NCBI GenBank assembly: GCA_965279355.1
Contig: OZ257155.1
Span: forward strand, 2,108,001 to 2,172,000
Direction: 5' to 3'
DNA: 64,000 bases
Origin: G965279355 sp965279355
GTDB lineage: Bacteria > Pseudomonadota > Alphaproteobacteria > CACIAM-22H2
A model generated the notes under the pieces. The model worked only from the letters and a program-made list of their open reading frames with translations, was not told the DNA's origin and made no database searches. Made by a program: the position numbers and the translations under genes. Of this stretch, positions 16,857 to 24,852 are shown piece by piece. Position 1 is the stretch's first letter. Each line of letters opens with the position of its first letter.

Positions 16857-16916
16857 GTACGTATGGATATAGTACGTATAAATATAATATGTATAAATAT
16901 TATATGTACAAATAAT
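16857..16916. repeat. Four tandem 15-bp repeats in the divergent promoter region
   Basis: Four direct repeats with exact 15-base spacing begin at 16857, 16872, 16887 and 16902. The shared core is (G/A)TA(C/T)GTA(T/C)(A/G)(A/G)ATA. The 60-bp block is almost entirely A/T and lies between the Rieske oxygenase start and the MarR start. Spacing of 15 bp puts neighbouring copies on opposite helix faces and every second copy on the same face. An operator array for the MarR protein is the natural reading, but it is inference. Confidence 0.75.
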
Positions 16917-16982
16917 ACATTGAGCCGGCGCCTGTCAAGGCGCTGTACAACCTGTCTGACAAGCCGGTAAGGATGACGCCTG

Positions 16983-17450
16983 ATGAGCGCGTCGTCGAAA
17001 ACTCTGGATGTCCGATCAACGCCCGGTCACTCGGTGCGCCGGGTGCACCAGCTTGTCGTGGCCCTATTCACGCAGGAGGTGGCGGAACTCAATCTGACGC
17101 CGCTGCAAGTTGCCTCCTTGCAGACGATCTGCAGCCAGCCCGGCATCGACCAGAAGACCTTGGCGAACACGATCGGATATGACGCGGCCACGATCGGCGG
17201 AGTGATCGACCGTCTGGAGGCGCGTGGGCTGGTGGTGCGCACGGTGGCGCCGAACGATCGTCGGGCGCGGCAGATCACGCCAACCAAAGAGGGCCTTCGG
17301 ATACTCGAGGCCGTGACCCCCCGCGTGCTCCGCTCGCAGGAGCGTTTCCTCGAGCCGCTAACGAAAACAGATCGCAAGGAATTCATGCGACTGCTCAAGG
17401 TCCTGATCGATGCGAATGCTGAGCTGAGCAATATTCCGGCGAAGGACTGA
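16983..17450 (+). CDS. MarR-family transcriptional regulator
   Basis: A 155-aa winged-helix regulator. The recognition helix region is KTLANTIGYDAATIGGVIDRL near residues 58-78. The wing is LVVRTVAPNDRRARQITPTKEG near 84-105, the classical MarR signature with D-R-R. The N- and C-terminal helices for dimerisation are present. It has an ATG with AAGGATG upstream and diverges from the Rieske oxygenase. MarR proteins usually repress their divergent neighbour until an aromatic ligand binds, so it probably controls the oxygenase through the repeat array. Confidence 0.92.
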   Translation: MSASSKTLDVRSTPGHSVRRVHQLVVALFTQEVAELNLTPLQVASLQTICSQPGIDQKTLANTIGYDAATIGGVIDRLEARGLVVRTVAPNDRRARQITPTKEGLRILEAVTPRVLRSQERFLEPLTKTDRKEFMRLLKVLIDANAELSNIPAKD

Positions 17451-17507
17451 GGCTCAGACCCTCTTCCGCATAGAGGGCAAATCAGCGGTGACCTTGTGGT
17501 GGGGACT

Positions 17508-17969
17508 CTAGCGGGTCTCGAAACGCTGCCAGCCCGACTCATCGCCCTCGATCGAAAGCTCGGTCAGGCGATCCAGCTGGGGCGCGTCATCCTCGGCATC
17601 GACGTTCTCGCGCCACGAACGCGGGACCTGCGTCAGTCCATAGGCGTGCAGAACCGGCCCGAGACATTCCGGCACATCAAGTTTGCGCGCGATCTCCATT
17701 CCCGTCGCGCCATCCCAGGCAAGTTGCCGCGCCACGCGCAGACGCCGCAGAATCTGTTCCGGCGGATTGTCGCGGCGATCGAGTGCGAAGAACGTCAGGA
17801 AGGCGCGAACGAGCGGCAGATCGCTTCGCCAGTCCTTGGCGAGATCGAGGCGCCAGCGCTGCGCCAGCTCGCCGGCCAGCGCGATTTCCTTCGCCGTCGG
17901 CAAGGCGCCGCCGTCGGCCGCCTGTCCGCGTTTTACCCGCTTCGCTTTATCTGGGGTTCGCTTCGCCAT
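17508..17969 (-). CDS. Hypothetical protein, 153 aa
   Basis: I do not recognise the family. The protein is soluble, with a Lys/Arg-rich N-terminus and a helical centre (LVRAFLTFFALDRRD, ILRRLRVARQLAW). A possible helix-turn-helix-like stretch is MEIARKLDVPECLG. The C-terminus is acidic. The ATG at 17969 was chosen over a TTG three codons upstream. It is divergent from the radical SAM gene and shares the 81-bp gap holding the LexA-type box, so it may be in the same damage regulon. It ends 57 bp from the convergent MarR gene, with only a weak hairpin between them. Confidence 0.7.
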   Translation of the reverse strand: MAKRTPDKAKRVKRGQAADGGALPTAKEIALAGELAQRWRLDLAKDWRSDLPLVRAFLTFFALDRRDNPPEQILRRLRVARQLAWDGATGMEIARKLDVPECLGPVLHAYGLTQVPRSWRENVDAEDDAPQLDRLTELSIEGDESGWQRFETR

Positions 17970-18012
17970 AACCCGCAATATCTAGCATATCTGGTTGAAG
18001 ATCATCAATTTT

Positions 18013-18027
18013 GTTCTTGATTTGTTC
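18013..18027 (+). promoter_or_regulatory. Candidate LexA (SOS) box, GTTC-N7-GTTC
   Basis: GTTC at 18013-18016, seven bases (TTGATTT), then GTTC at 18024-18027. This direct repeat is the alphaproteobacterial LexA consensus. It is 23 bases before the radical SAM ATG and 43 bases from the divergent gene's start, a position suited to repression of either. Confidence 0.6.
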
Positions 18028-18050
18028 TTTCATCCACGAATAATTGCTGG

Positions 18051-19154
18051 ATGGTCGATGTCATTCCCGACAGGGCCCATAAGGGTCGCGGCGCCGTCAG
18101 CAATCCGGTCGGCCGGTTCGAATCCGCGACGCGGGTGGCTATCGACGACGGCTGGTCCCAGGTAACGCCGGATCAACCGACCGACGACACCGATCCCTCA
18201 CCGGCACCACAGACCGTCACCATCGTCGATACGACACGCACCATCATCAACAAGATCAGCTCGCCCGATCTGCAGATGGAGCAGTCGATCAATCCCTATC
18301 GCGGCTGCGAGCATGGCTGCATCTACTGCTACGCCCGGCCGAGCCATGCCTATGCCGGCTTCTCGACCGGCCTCGATTTCGAAACCAAGATCATCATCAA
18401 ACCCGATGCCGCGAAGCTGCTGAACGAAGAGCTGCGCAAGCCCGGTTACCGAATCGCGCCGATGGCGCTGGGGACCAACACCGATCCGTATCAGCCGCTG
18501 GAGCGCCGGCTGAAGATCATGCGCTCGGTCATCGAGACCCTGGCCGCGTTCAATCATCCCTTCACCCTGGTGACGAAATCGGCGCTGGTGCTGCGCGATC
18601 TCGACGTCATCGCGCCGATGGCGAAGAAGGATCTGGTGCGCATCTTTGTCTCGGTGACGACACTCGATCGCCACCTCGCCAACAAGATGGAACCGCGCGC
18701 CTCCACTCCCAACCGGCGGCTGGAGGCGATCCGCGGTCTGACCGCCGCCGGCGTGCCAACCGGTGTCATGGCCGCACCGATGATTCCGATGCTCAACGAC
18801 GGCGAGATGGAAACGATCCTCGAAGCCGCGCACGCAGCAGGCGCCGTCTCCGCCGGCTACACGCTGGTTCGCCTGCCGCACGAGATCAAGGATCTGTTCG
18901 CCGAGTGGCTGGAAACTTACGCGCCGCTCAAGGCCAAGCACGTGCTGGCGATGATCCGCAACACACGGAACGGCAAGCTGAGCGATCCGCGCTTCGGCAC
19001 TCGCATGCGCGGTGAAGGCCAGTACGCCGACCTGCTGCGCCAGCGCTTCAAACTGGCAACGATGAGGCTCGGCCTCAACCGCAACGACTGGCATCCGGAT
19101 CTGACGCTCTTCCGCGCCCCGCCGCGCGCCGGGGATCAGCTCACTCTGCTCTAG
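18051..19154 (+). CDS. Radical SAM protein, PA0069/Rv2578c (SplB-like) family
   Basis: A 367-aa protein. The Fe-S/SAM motif is C86-E-H-G-C90-I-Y-C93, a CxxxCxxC within NPYRGCEHGCIYCYARPSH. It continues with TNTDPYQPLERRLKIMR and LVTKSALVLRDLD. These blocks belong to the PA0069/Rv2578c family, related to spore photoproduct lyase, which repairs a UV thymine lesion. No reaction has been established for this branch as far as I know. The LexA-type box directly upstream supports a role in DNA damage. A REP-like element follows the gene. Confidence 0.92.
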   Translation: MVDVIPDRAHKGRGAVSNPVGRFESATRVAIDDGWSQVTPDQPTDDTDPSPAPQTVTIVDTTRTIINKISSPDLQMEQSINPYRGCEHGCIYCYARPSHAYAGFSTGLDFETKIIIKPDAAKLLNEELRKPGYRIAPMALGTNTDPYQPLERRLKIMRSVIETLAAFNHPFTLVTKSALVLRDLDVIAPMAKKDLVRIFVSVTTLDRHLANKMEPRASTPNRRLEAIRGLTAAGVPTGVMAAPMIPMLNDGEMETILEAAHAAGAVSAGYTLVRLPHEIKDLFAEWLETYAPLKAKHVLAMIRNTRNGKLSDPRFGTRMRGEGQYADLLRQRFKLATMRLGLNRNDWHPDLTLFRAPPRAGDQLTLL

Positions 19155-19251
19155 GTATTGCTGGGGCCCAGTTCGAACGCCGTAACGAAGCGCATGACGC
19201 TTTCTGGCATCTCTCCGAAAGGAGGCTGGGCCTCAGCTCTCATTCTTAATC

Positions 19252-19323
19252 TGTCACCCCGGACTTGATCCGGGGTCCATCGCGCCACACGAACCATGGA
19301 CCCCGCATCAAGTGCGGGGTGAC
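19252..19323. repeat. REP-like double palindrome
   Basis: Two arms face each other. Arm 19252-19279 contains CCCCGGACTTGATCCGGGG and arm 19296-19323 contains CCCCGCATCAAGTGCGGGG. Each arm is itself a near-palindrome, and the two are inverted relative to each other (GTCACCCCG... and ...CGGGGTGAC) around a 16-base centre. This is the form of the dispersed intergenic REP-type repeats in many alphaproteobacterial genomes. It lies in the 349-bp gap 19155-19503. It may stabilise the 3' end of the radical SAM transcript. The rest of that gap has no gene I can support. Confidence 0.85.
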
Positions 19324-19463
19324 GACAAGAAATGAATGGGTGAAACGCGCACCTTACCCACTCTTCAGTGACACAAATGTAAATCATCGAAGACGATTGG
19401 ATTAAATTCGTTTGTGACTTGCGCTGCGATTGCTCGAGTCGCACAACATCTATTAAGACCCCG

Positions 19464-19477
19464 GTGACTTTGTTCAC
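19464..19477. promoter_or_regulatory. CRP-like half-matched site GTGA-N6-TCAC
   Basis: The core GTGA-N6-TCAC of the CRP consensus is complete, but the outer T and A are missing (G and G instead). It is 26 bases before the plcP-like ATG. So close to the gene it would act as a repressor site or lie in the leader. A CRP-type regulator is encoded in the window. Confidence 0.3.
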
Positions 19478-19503
19478 GCGACTCGAACACCGGATCTTCA
19501 TCG

Positions 19504-20334
19504 ATGACGCAGCCGACGAGGGAACCAGACGGCCTTGAGCGCGGCAGCTTCGATCCATCTCCCGACCGTCGCTTTCGCAGCATCTGGATTTCCGACATCC
19601 ATCTCGGCACGCGCGGCTGCAAGGCCGAGTTCCTGCTCGATTTCCTGAAGCACACCGAATCGGAATTTCTTTATCTCGTCGGCGACATCGTCGACGGCCG
19701 GCGTCTGCGCCGCGCCTGGTTCTGGAACCAGCATCACAACGATGTGGTGCAGAAACTGCTGCGCAAGGCGCGCAAGGGCACCCAGGTCATCTACGTACCC
19801 GGCAATCACGACGAGATGATGCGGGATTATCTCGACCTGCATTTCGGTGGCGTCTTCGTCACCGGTGAGGCGATGCATGAAACGGCCGACGGTAAAAAGC
19901 TTCTGGTCCTGCATGGCGATGCGTTCGACGGTGTCGTGCGTTACGCGCGCTGGCTCGCCTTCCTGGGCGATCACGCCTACGACTTCGCGCTGTTTCTCAA
20001 TCACTGGTTCAACAAGGCGCGGCTGGCGATGGGTTTTCCCTACTGGTCGCTGTCGGCGTATCTGAAACACCGCGTCAAGAATGCGGTCAGCTACATCAGC
20101 GACTACGAGCACGCAGTCGCCGCCGAGGCCCGGCGACGGGGCGCCGACGGCGTGGTGTGCGGTCACATTCACACCGCAGAGATCAGGACGATCGACGGCA
20201 TCGTCTACTGCAACGACGGCGACTGGGTCGAAAGCTGCACGGCCTTGGTCGAGCACATGGACGGACAGCTTGAGATCCTGAACTGGGTGAAACTGCGCCA
20301 TTTTCATATGCAGATGGCGCCCGTCCCCGCATGA
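19504..20334 (+). CDS. Calcineurin-like phosphodiesterase, probable PlcP-type phospholipase C
   Basis: A 276-aa metallophosphoesterase of the LpxH-like branch. Metal motifs in order are ISDIHLG (D31, H33), GDIVD (D61), PGNHDE (N101-H102-D103), LHGDAFD and GHIHTAE. Taken alone it could be called a UDP-2,3-diacylglucosamine diphosphatase homologue. The neighbours argue for PlcP, the homologue shown in Sinorhizobium to release diacylglycerol from phosphatidylcholine under phosphate limitation. Its stop overlaps the btaA start by 4 bases, and btaA uses diacylglycerol. The metallophosphoesterase call is firm; the PlcP role is inference from context. I found no convincing PHO box upstream. Confidence 0.8.
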   Translation: MTQPTREPDGLERGSFDPSPDRRFRSIWISDIHLGTRGCKAEFLLDFLKHTESEFLYLVGDIVDGRRLRRAWFWNQHHNDVVQKLLRKARKGTQVIYVPGNHDEMMRDYLDLHFGGVFVTGEAMHETADGKKLLVLHGDAFDGVVRYARWLAFLGDHAYDFALFLNHWFNKARLAMGFPYWSLSAYLKHRVKNAVSYISDYEHAVAAEARRRGADGVVCGHIHTAEIRTIDGIVYCNDGDWVESCTALVEHMDGQLEILNWVKLRHFHMQMAPVPA

Positions 20335-21581
20335 TCGTTTATCCTCTCACTGAAAGAGCACCCGAGATGAGCAATCGTCTGATTTCCAGCGCCGTGATGC
20401 GCGACCAGGTTGCCGGCGCCAGCACCATCCTCGACGGGCTGTTCGCGGGCTGGTTCCAGAACTTCGTCTACAACCAGATCTGGGAGGATCCCGCCGTCGA
20501 CCTTGAGGCGCTGGACCTCACCCCGCAAAGCCGTCTCGTCACCATCGCGTCGGGCGGCTGCAACGTCATGAACTACCTGCTGGCCGATCCGCAGTCGATT
20601 GCGGTGGTCGATCTCAACCCTGCACATATCGCGCTGACCCGTCTCAAGCTCGCGGCAGCCGCGCATCTTCCCGATCATGAGGCGTTCTTCCGGTTCTTCG
20701 GCCATGCCGATGAGAAAACGAATATCCGTCTCTATGCCGGACATATCCGCCCGCATCTCGATGTTGCGACCCGCAACCATTGGGACGGCAAGGCGCCGAT
20801 GATGGGCCGCCGCATCAATTATTTCGTGAAGGGCCTCTACAACCGCGCCCTGCTCGGCCGCTTCATCGGCTTCGCGCAGCGTTCCGCGACGATGCTGGGC
20901 GGCGATCCGATGGCGATGCTCCGCGCCACCAGCATCGAAGACCAGAAACGCCTGTTCGATGAAAAGATCGCTCCGGTGTTCGAGCACTGGTTCGTCCGCA
21001 CCCTGTGCCGCCTGCCTGCGACGTTCTACAGCCTCGGCATTCCGCCGGCCCAGTACGACGTGCTGCGCCGGGATGCGGATGGCGACATTGTCGGCCTGTT
21101 CCGCGAGCGCGTCCGCCGGCTGGCCTGCGACTTTCCGATTCAGGACAACTATTTCGCATGGCAGGCGTTTGGCCGCGTCTACGATCGCGAGAACCGGCAG
21201 GCCGTGCCGCCCTATCTGCGCGCGGACAGCTTTGCGCTGCTGCGCGAGCGCGCCGGACGCGTTGAAACCCGCCTGAGTTCGATGACCGACTATCTCAGGC
21301 GCCAGCCCGCGGAGAGCCTGGACGCCTATGTCCTGCTCGACGCGCAGGACTGGATGGAGCCGCCGACGCTGAATGCCCTGTGGCGCGAGATCGGCCGCAC
21401 CGCGCGCCCCGGCGCCCGGGTGATCTTCCGCACCGCGGGTCAGGACTCGCCGCTGCCGCCCGCCATCGACCCCGACGTGCTGGCGCCGTGGCGCTACGAG
21501 GCCGAGCGCAGCCGCGACCTCTTCGCGCGCGACCGCGCCGCCATCTATGGCGGCTTCCATCTCTACCGTCGCGCGGACTGA
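20331..21581 (+). CDS. btaA: S-adenosylmethionine:diacylglycerol 3-amino-3-carboxypropyltransferase
   Basis: A 416-aa DUF3419/BtaA-family protein. It moves the 3-amino-3-carboxypropyl group of SAM to diacylglycerol, giving diacylglyceryl-homoserine, the first step to the betaine lipid DGTS. Seen in the protein are the N-terminal FVYNQIWEDPAVDLEAL, the SAM-binding VTIASGGCNVMNYLL and AVVDLNPAHIALTRLKL, and the C-terminal VLLDAQDWMEPPTLNALW. These are hallmark blocks of BtaA. It overlaps the plcP-like gene by ATGA and is followed after 3 bases by btaB. The ATG at 20331 is used; a second ATG at 20367 is possible. Confidence 0.93.
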   Translation: MIVYPLTERAPEMSNRLISSAVMRDQVAGASTILDGLFAGWFQNFVYNQIWEDPAVDLEALDLTPQSRLVTIASGGCNVMNYLLADPQSIAVVDLNPAHIALTRLKLAAAAHLPDHEAFFRFFGHADEKTNIRLYAGHIRPHLDVATRNHWDGKAPMMGRRINYFVKGLYNRALLGRFIGFAQRSATMLGGDPMAMLRATSIEDQKRLFDEKIAPVFEHWFVRTLCRLPATFYSLGIPPAQYDVLRRDADGDIVGLFRERVRRLACDFPIQDNYFAWQAFGRVYDRENRQAVPPYLRADSFALLRERAGRVETRLSSMTDYLRRQPAESLDAYVLLDAQDWMEPPTLNALWREIGRTARPGARVIFRTAGQDSPLPPAIDPDVLAPWRYEAERSRDLFARDRAAIYGGFHLYRRAD

Positions 21582-21584
21582 TCC

Positions 21585-22241
21585 ATGCGCAGCGACACGG
21601 CCGAGCGGATGGACCGCATGTACGCAAAACAGCGGCACATCTACGACCTGACGCGGAAATTCTATCTGCTGGGGCGCGACCGGCTGATCGCCCGTCTCAA
21701 CCTCAGTCCCGGCGACTGTGTTGCCGAGATCGGCTGCGGCACCGGCCGCAACCTCATTGCCATGGCGCGGCGGTTTCCGGACCCCCGGTTCTATGGGATC
21801 GACGCCTCACAGGCGATGCTCGACACCGCACAGCGGCACATCGCCCAAGCCGGTCTTCAGGGGAGGATCGCGGTGGTTCAGGGTTTGGGCCAGGACCTCA
21901 ATCCGGCAGGCCAGTTCGGCCTGGTCCAGAAATTCGACGCCATCGTGATTTCGTATGCCCTCACCATGATCCCCGCCTGGCCCGCCGTCATCGACCGGGC
22001 CGTGGAGCACCTTCGCCCGGGCGGCACCCTCGCCATCGTCGATTTCGGCGACCAGCGCGGCCTGCCCCGCTGGTTCAGGGCGCTGCTGCGGCGCTGGCTG
22101 GCGCTGTTCGACGTTTATCCGCGGCCGGAGTTGATCCGCTATGTCCGGACGCTGGCGCAGCAGCGGGGCGGCGAGGCCGCCCATACCCTCCTATTTGGCG
22201 GTTACGCGGTTTATCTGGTCTACCGGGCCGCCGAGGCCTGA
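21585..22241 (+). CDS. btaB: Diacylglyceryl-homoserine N-methyltransferase
   Basis: A 218-aa class I SAM methyltransferase. Motif I is VAEIGCGTGRNL near residues 47-58, followed by FYGIDASQAML, DAIVISYALTMIPAW and LRPGGTLAIVDFGDQ. The N-terminal MDRMYAKQRHIYDLTRKFYLLGRDRLI is typical of BtaB. BtaB adds three methyl groups to diacylglyceryl-homoserine to form DGTS. It starts 3 bases after btaA. With the upstream phosphodiesterase the three genes make a complete route from phospholipid to betaine lipid. MsbA-like follows after 97 bases and may be a separate unit. Confidence 0.92.
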   Translation: MRSDTAERMDRMYAKQRHIYDLTRKFYLLGRDRLIARLNLSPGDCVAEIGCGTGRNLIAMARRFPDPRFYGIDASQAMLDTAQRHIAQAGLQGRIAVVQGLGQDLNPAGQFGLVQKFDAIVISYALTMIPAWPAVIDRAVEHLRPGGTLAIVDFGDQRGLPRWFRALLRRWLALFDVYPRPELIRYVRTLAQQRGGEAAHTLLFGGYAVYLVYRAAEA

Positions 22242-22338
22242 AACTCGCCCCGGCTGGCGGTGCGTGCTATGCTTCGCGGGTGATTCCGCAAGCGGATACA
22301 AGCTCTTGACCACCCAGGGACTGACCTCGGGTGGCAGC

Positions 22339-24105
22339 ATGACATCAAGCGCGCTGGTGCGCCGCCTGGTGTCCGAACACGTGCGCCCGCATCTCGGCAC
22401 CATTCTGCTCGGTGTCGTGGCGATGACGCTGGCCGCCGCCGCCACCGCCATCAATGCATGGCTGATGGAGCCGGTGCTTGATGATGTGTTCATCAAGAAG
22501 GACGAGCGGATGCTGTGGCTGGTGCCGGCGGCCGTTGTGGTCACGGCGCTGATCAAGGGAGCCGGCACGTATTTCCAGGCCCTGCTGATGACCAAGGTCG
22601 GCCAGCGTATCATCGCCGATCTGCAGACCCGGCTGTTCGGCCATCTCATGCGCGCCGACCTCGCCTTCTTCCACGAGACGCCGACCGGCGGGCTGATCTC
22701 GCGCTTCACCAACGATGTCGGGCTCCTGCGCGGCGCCGTGAGCCAGGCGCTGACCGGCATCGCCAAGGATTTCCTGCAGGTCGTCTTCCTGGTTGGCCTG
22801 ATGTTCTATCAGGACTGGCGGCTGGCGATCCTCGCCTTCATCGTGTTCCCGGTTGCCATCCTGCCGATCGTGAAGATCGGCAAGAAGATGCGTAAAGTCT
22901 CCGCCGGCACGCAAGCCGAGATCGGCACCATGGCTTCGCTTCTGGAGGAAAACTTCCAGGGCGTGCGCCACGTCAAGGCCTACGGGATGGAAGACCACGA
23001 GACGGAACGCGCGCGCAGCGTCATCGAGCGGCTCTACACGCTGGTCATGAAAAGCACGCGGACCCGCTCGGCCACCCATCCGATCATGGAAACGCTGGGC
23101 TCGTTCGCCATCGCGCTGGTCATTCTCTACGGCGGCAGCCAGGTGATCGCCGGCACGACCACACCCGGCGTATTCTTCTCCTTCATCACGGCATTGTTGC
23201 TCGCCTACCAGCCGATGAAGAGCCTCGCCAATCTCAACGCCAATCTGCAGGAAGGCCTGGCCGGCGCCGCCCGCGTCTTCGCGCTGCTCGACATGGAGCC
23301 GAAGATCAGGGACCGGCCCGACGCGAAGCTCCTGCCCGCAGGCCTGGGCGAGATCGTCTTCCACGACGTGCAGTTCGGCTACGGCGAGGAGAAGGCAGCG
23401 CTGCGCGGGGTGACTCTGACCGTCCCGGCCGGCAAGACGGTTGCCCTGGTCGGACCGTCGGGTGCCGGCAAGTCGACGGTGCTCAATCTCATTCCGCGCT
23501 TCTACGATGTCGGCGACGGTCGCGTGACGATCGATGGCACCGATGTGCGCGACGTCACCCTCGCCTCGCTGCGCGCGCGGATCGGCCTGGTCAGCCAGGA
23601 AATCAGCCTGTTCCACGATACGATCCGCTCCAACATCGCCTACGGAAAACCGGGCGCGACCGAGACCGAGATCAGGGAAGCCGCGCGCCTTGCCAGCGCG
23701 CACGAGTTCATCGAGCAGCTGCCCGACGGCTACGACACCCTTGTCGGCGAGCGCGGCGCCAAGCTGTCCGGCGGCCAGCGCCAGCGTGTCGCCATCGCCC
23801 GCGCGCTGCTGAAGAACGCGCCGATCCTGCTGCTCGACGAAGCAACGTCGGCTCTCGACAACGATTCCGAGCGCGCGGTGCAGGCTGCCCTCGCCACGCT
23901 GATGAAAGGCCGCACCACCCTGGTGGTCGCGCATCGTCTGTCGACCATCGCCGACGCCGACATCATCTATGTCGTGGATGACGGCCGCATCGTCGAACAG
24001 GGCAAGCATGCCGAATTGATTGCGCGCGGCCGGACGTATGCCCGCCTCTATTCGCTGCAGGCGGGCAGCGGCGGCGAGCGCGAAACCGCGCGGGCCAGCG
24101 CCTAA
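22339..24105 (+). CDS. MsbA-type lipid A/ABC exporter
   Basis: A half-transporter of 588 aa with a transmembrane domain at about residues 15-310 (six helices) followed by an ATPase domain. Walker A is VGPSGAGKST near 374, the Q-loop is LVSQEISLF, the signature is LSGGQRQRVAIARAL, Walker B is ILLLDEATSALD and the H-loop is VVAHRLST. The protein is a typical MsbA/type-1 exporter flipping a lipid-linked substrate. Its position in front of DUF374, waaA, lpxK and lpxL points to LPS core-lipid A. The ATG at 22339 was chosen because the upstream in-frame extension reads as non-coding across the gap after btaB. Confidence 0.9.
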   Translation: MTSSALVRRLVSEHVRPHLGTILLGVVAMTLAAAATAINAWLMEPVLDDVFIKKDERMLWLVPAAVVVTALIKGAGTYFQALLMTKVGQRIIADLQTRLFGHLMRADLAFFHETPTGGLISRFTNDVGLLRGAVSQALTGIAKDFLQVVFLVGLMFYQDWRLAILAFIVFPVAILPIVKIGKKMRKVSAGTQAEIGTMASLLEENFQGVRHVKAYGMEDHETERARSVIERLYTLVMKSTRTRSATHPIMETLGSFAIALVILYGGSQVIAGTTTPGVFFSFITALLLAYQPMKSLANLNANLQEGLAGAARVFALLDMEPKIRDRPDAKLLPAGLGEIVFHDVQFGYGEEKAALRGVTLTVPAGKTVALVGPSGAGKSTVLNLIPRFYDVGDGRVTIDGTDVRDVTLASLRARIGLVSQEISLFHDTIRSNIAYGKPGATETEIREAARLASAHEFIEQLPDGYDTLVGERGAKLSGGQRQRVAIARALLKNAPILLLDEATSALDNDSERAVQAALATLMKGRTTLVVAHRLSTIADADIIYVVDDGRIVEQGKHAELIARGRTYARLYSLQAGSGGERETARASA

Positions 24106-24123
24106 CCGTCGCCGCGGACGCCA

Positions 24124-24852
24124 ATGTCCTCAAAATTCCTCAAGCGTGATTCGGTCCAGCGCGTCGTCGCCGCCTTGATCACGGGTTACGTGCGCGGGGT
24201 CTATCTCCTGACGCGCTGGACCCGGGTGAACCTCGAGAGGCTCGACGAGCGCGCTGGTGCCGGCAAACCGATGATCGTCTGCTTCTGGCACGGGCGGATG
24301 ATCCTGATGCCGAATTTCTGGCGGTATCGCATGCAGCTGCACCTGCTGGGCTCGCGCCATGCCGATGCCAGGCTCATCTACCGGACCGTCCAGCGGTTCG
24401 GTGTCCAGACCATCATCGGTTCCTCAGACTACGGCGGCACGCGTGCACTGCGTGAGATGGTGCGCGCCATCCGCGCCGGCGGCTCCATCTGCATGACCCC
24501 GGATGGGCCGCGCGGTCCGCGCATGCGCGCCAATCTCGGCATCATTGCGCTGGCGAAAATGTCGGGCGTGCCGATTTACCCCGTCAGCTATTCGACCAGC
24601 CGGGGGAAGATCCTCGGCACCTGGGACCGCTTCTTCATTCCCTACCCGTTCGGCCGTGGGGTGATCGTTATCGGCGAGCCGGTTGAAGTGCCCGACGATG
24701 CCGATCATGACATGCTGGAAGCGCTGCGCCTTGAACTGGAAAGACGCCTTAACGCAGCAACGGCGGAGGCTGACCGGCTATGCGGTCGCGCAACGGTCCA
24801 GCCGGCCGCGCCGGATGAAAAACCGGCAGTGAAAATCAAGGCGCCGGCATGA
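24124..24852 (+). CDS. DUF374 lysophospholipid acyltransferase-like protein
   Basis: A 242-aa protein with one N-terminal membrane-associated segment. It has the DUF374 motif CFWHGRMILMP near residues 49-59, where His would be catalytic in LPLAT-fold enzymes, and MTPDGPRGPRMRA near 123-135. The family sits between msbA and waaA in many alphaproteobacteria and is taken to act on lipid A or Kdo-lipid A, but its exact reaction is unsettled. The C-terminal 30 residues are a low-complexity Ala/Pro/Lys tail. It overlaps the waaA start by 4 bases. Confidence 0.88.
   Translation: MSSKFLKRDSVQRVVAALITGYVRGVYLLTRWTRVNLERLDERAGAGKPMIVCFWHGRMILMPNFWRYRMQLHLLGSRHADARLIYRTVQRFGVQTIIGSSDYGGTRALREMVRAIRAGGSICMTPDGPRGPRMRANLGIIALAKMSGVPIYPVSYSTSRGKILGTWDRFFIPYPFGRGVIVIGEPVEVPDDADHDMLEALRLELERRLNAATAEADRLCGRATVQPAAPDEKPAVKIKAPA

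Noticed and set aside
17459..17477. CCCTCT-N7-AGAGGG hairpin between the convergent MarR and hypothetical genes as a terminator
   Set aside because: A six-base stem with no T-run on either side.
19360..19460. A PHO box before the plcP-like gene
   Set aside because: One half (TGTCAC on the minus strand near 19370) is good, but no second half occurs at 11-base spacing.
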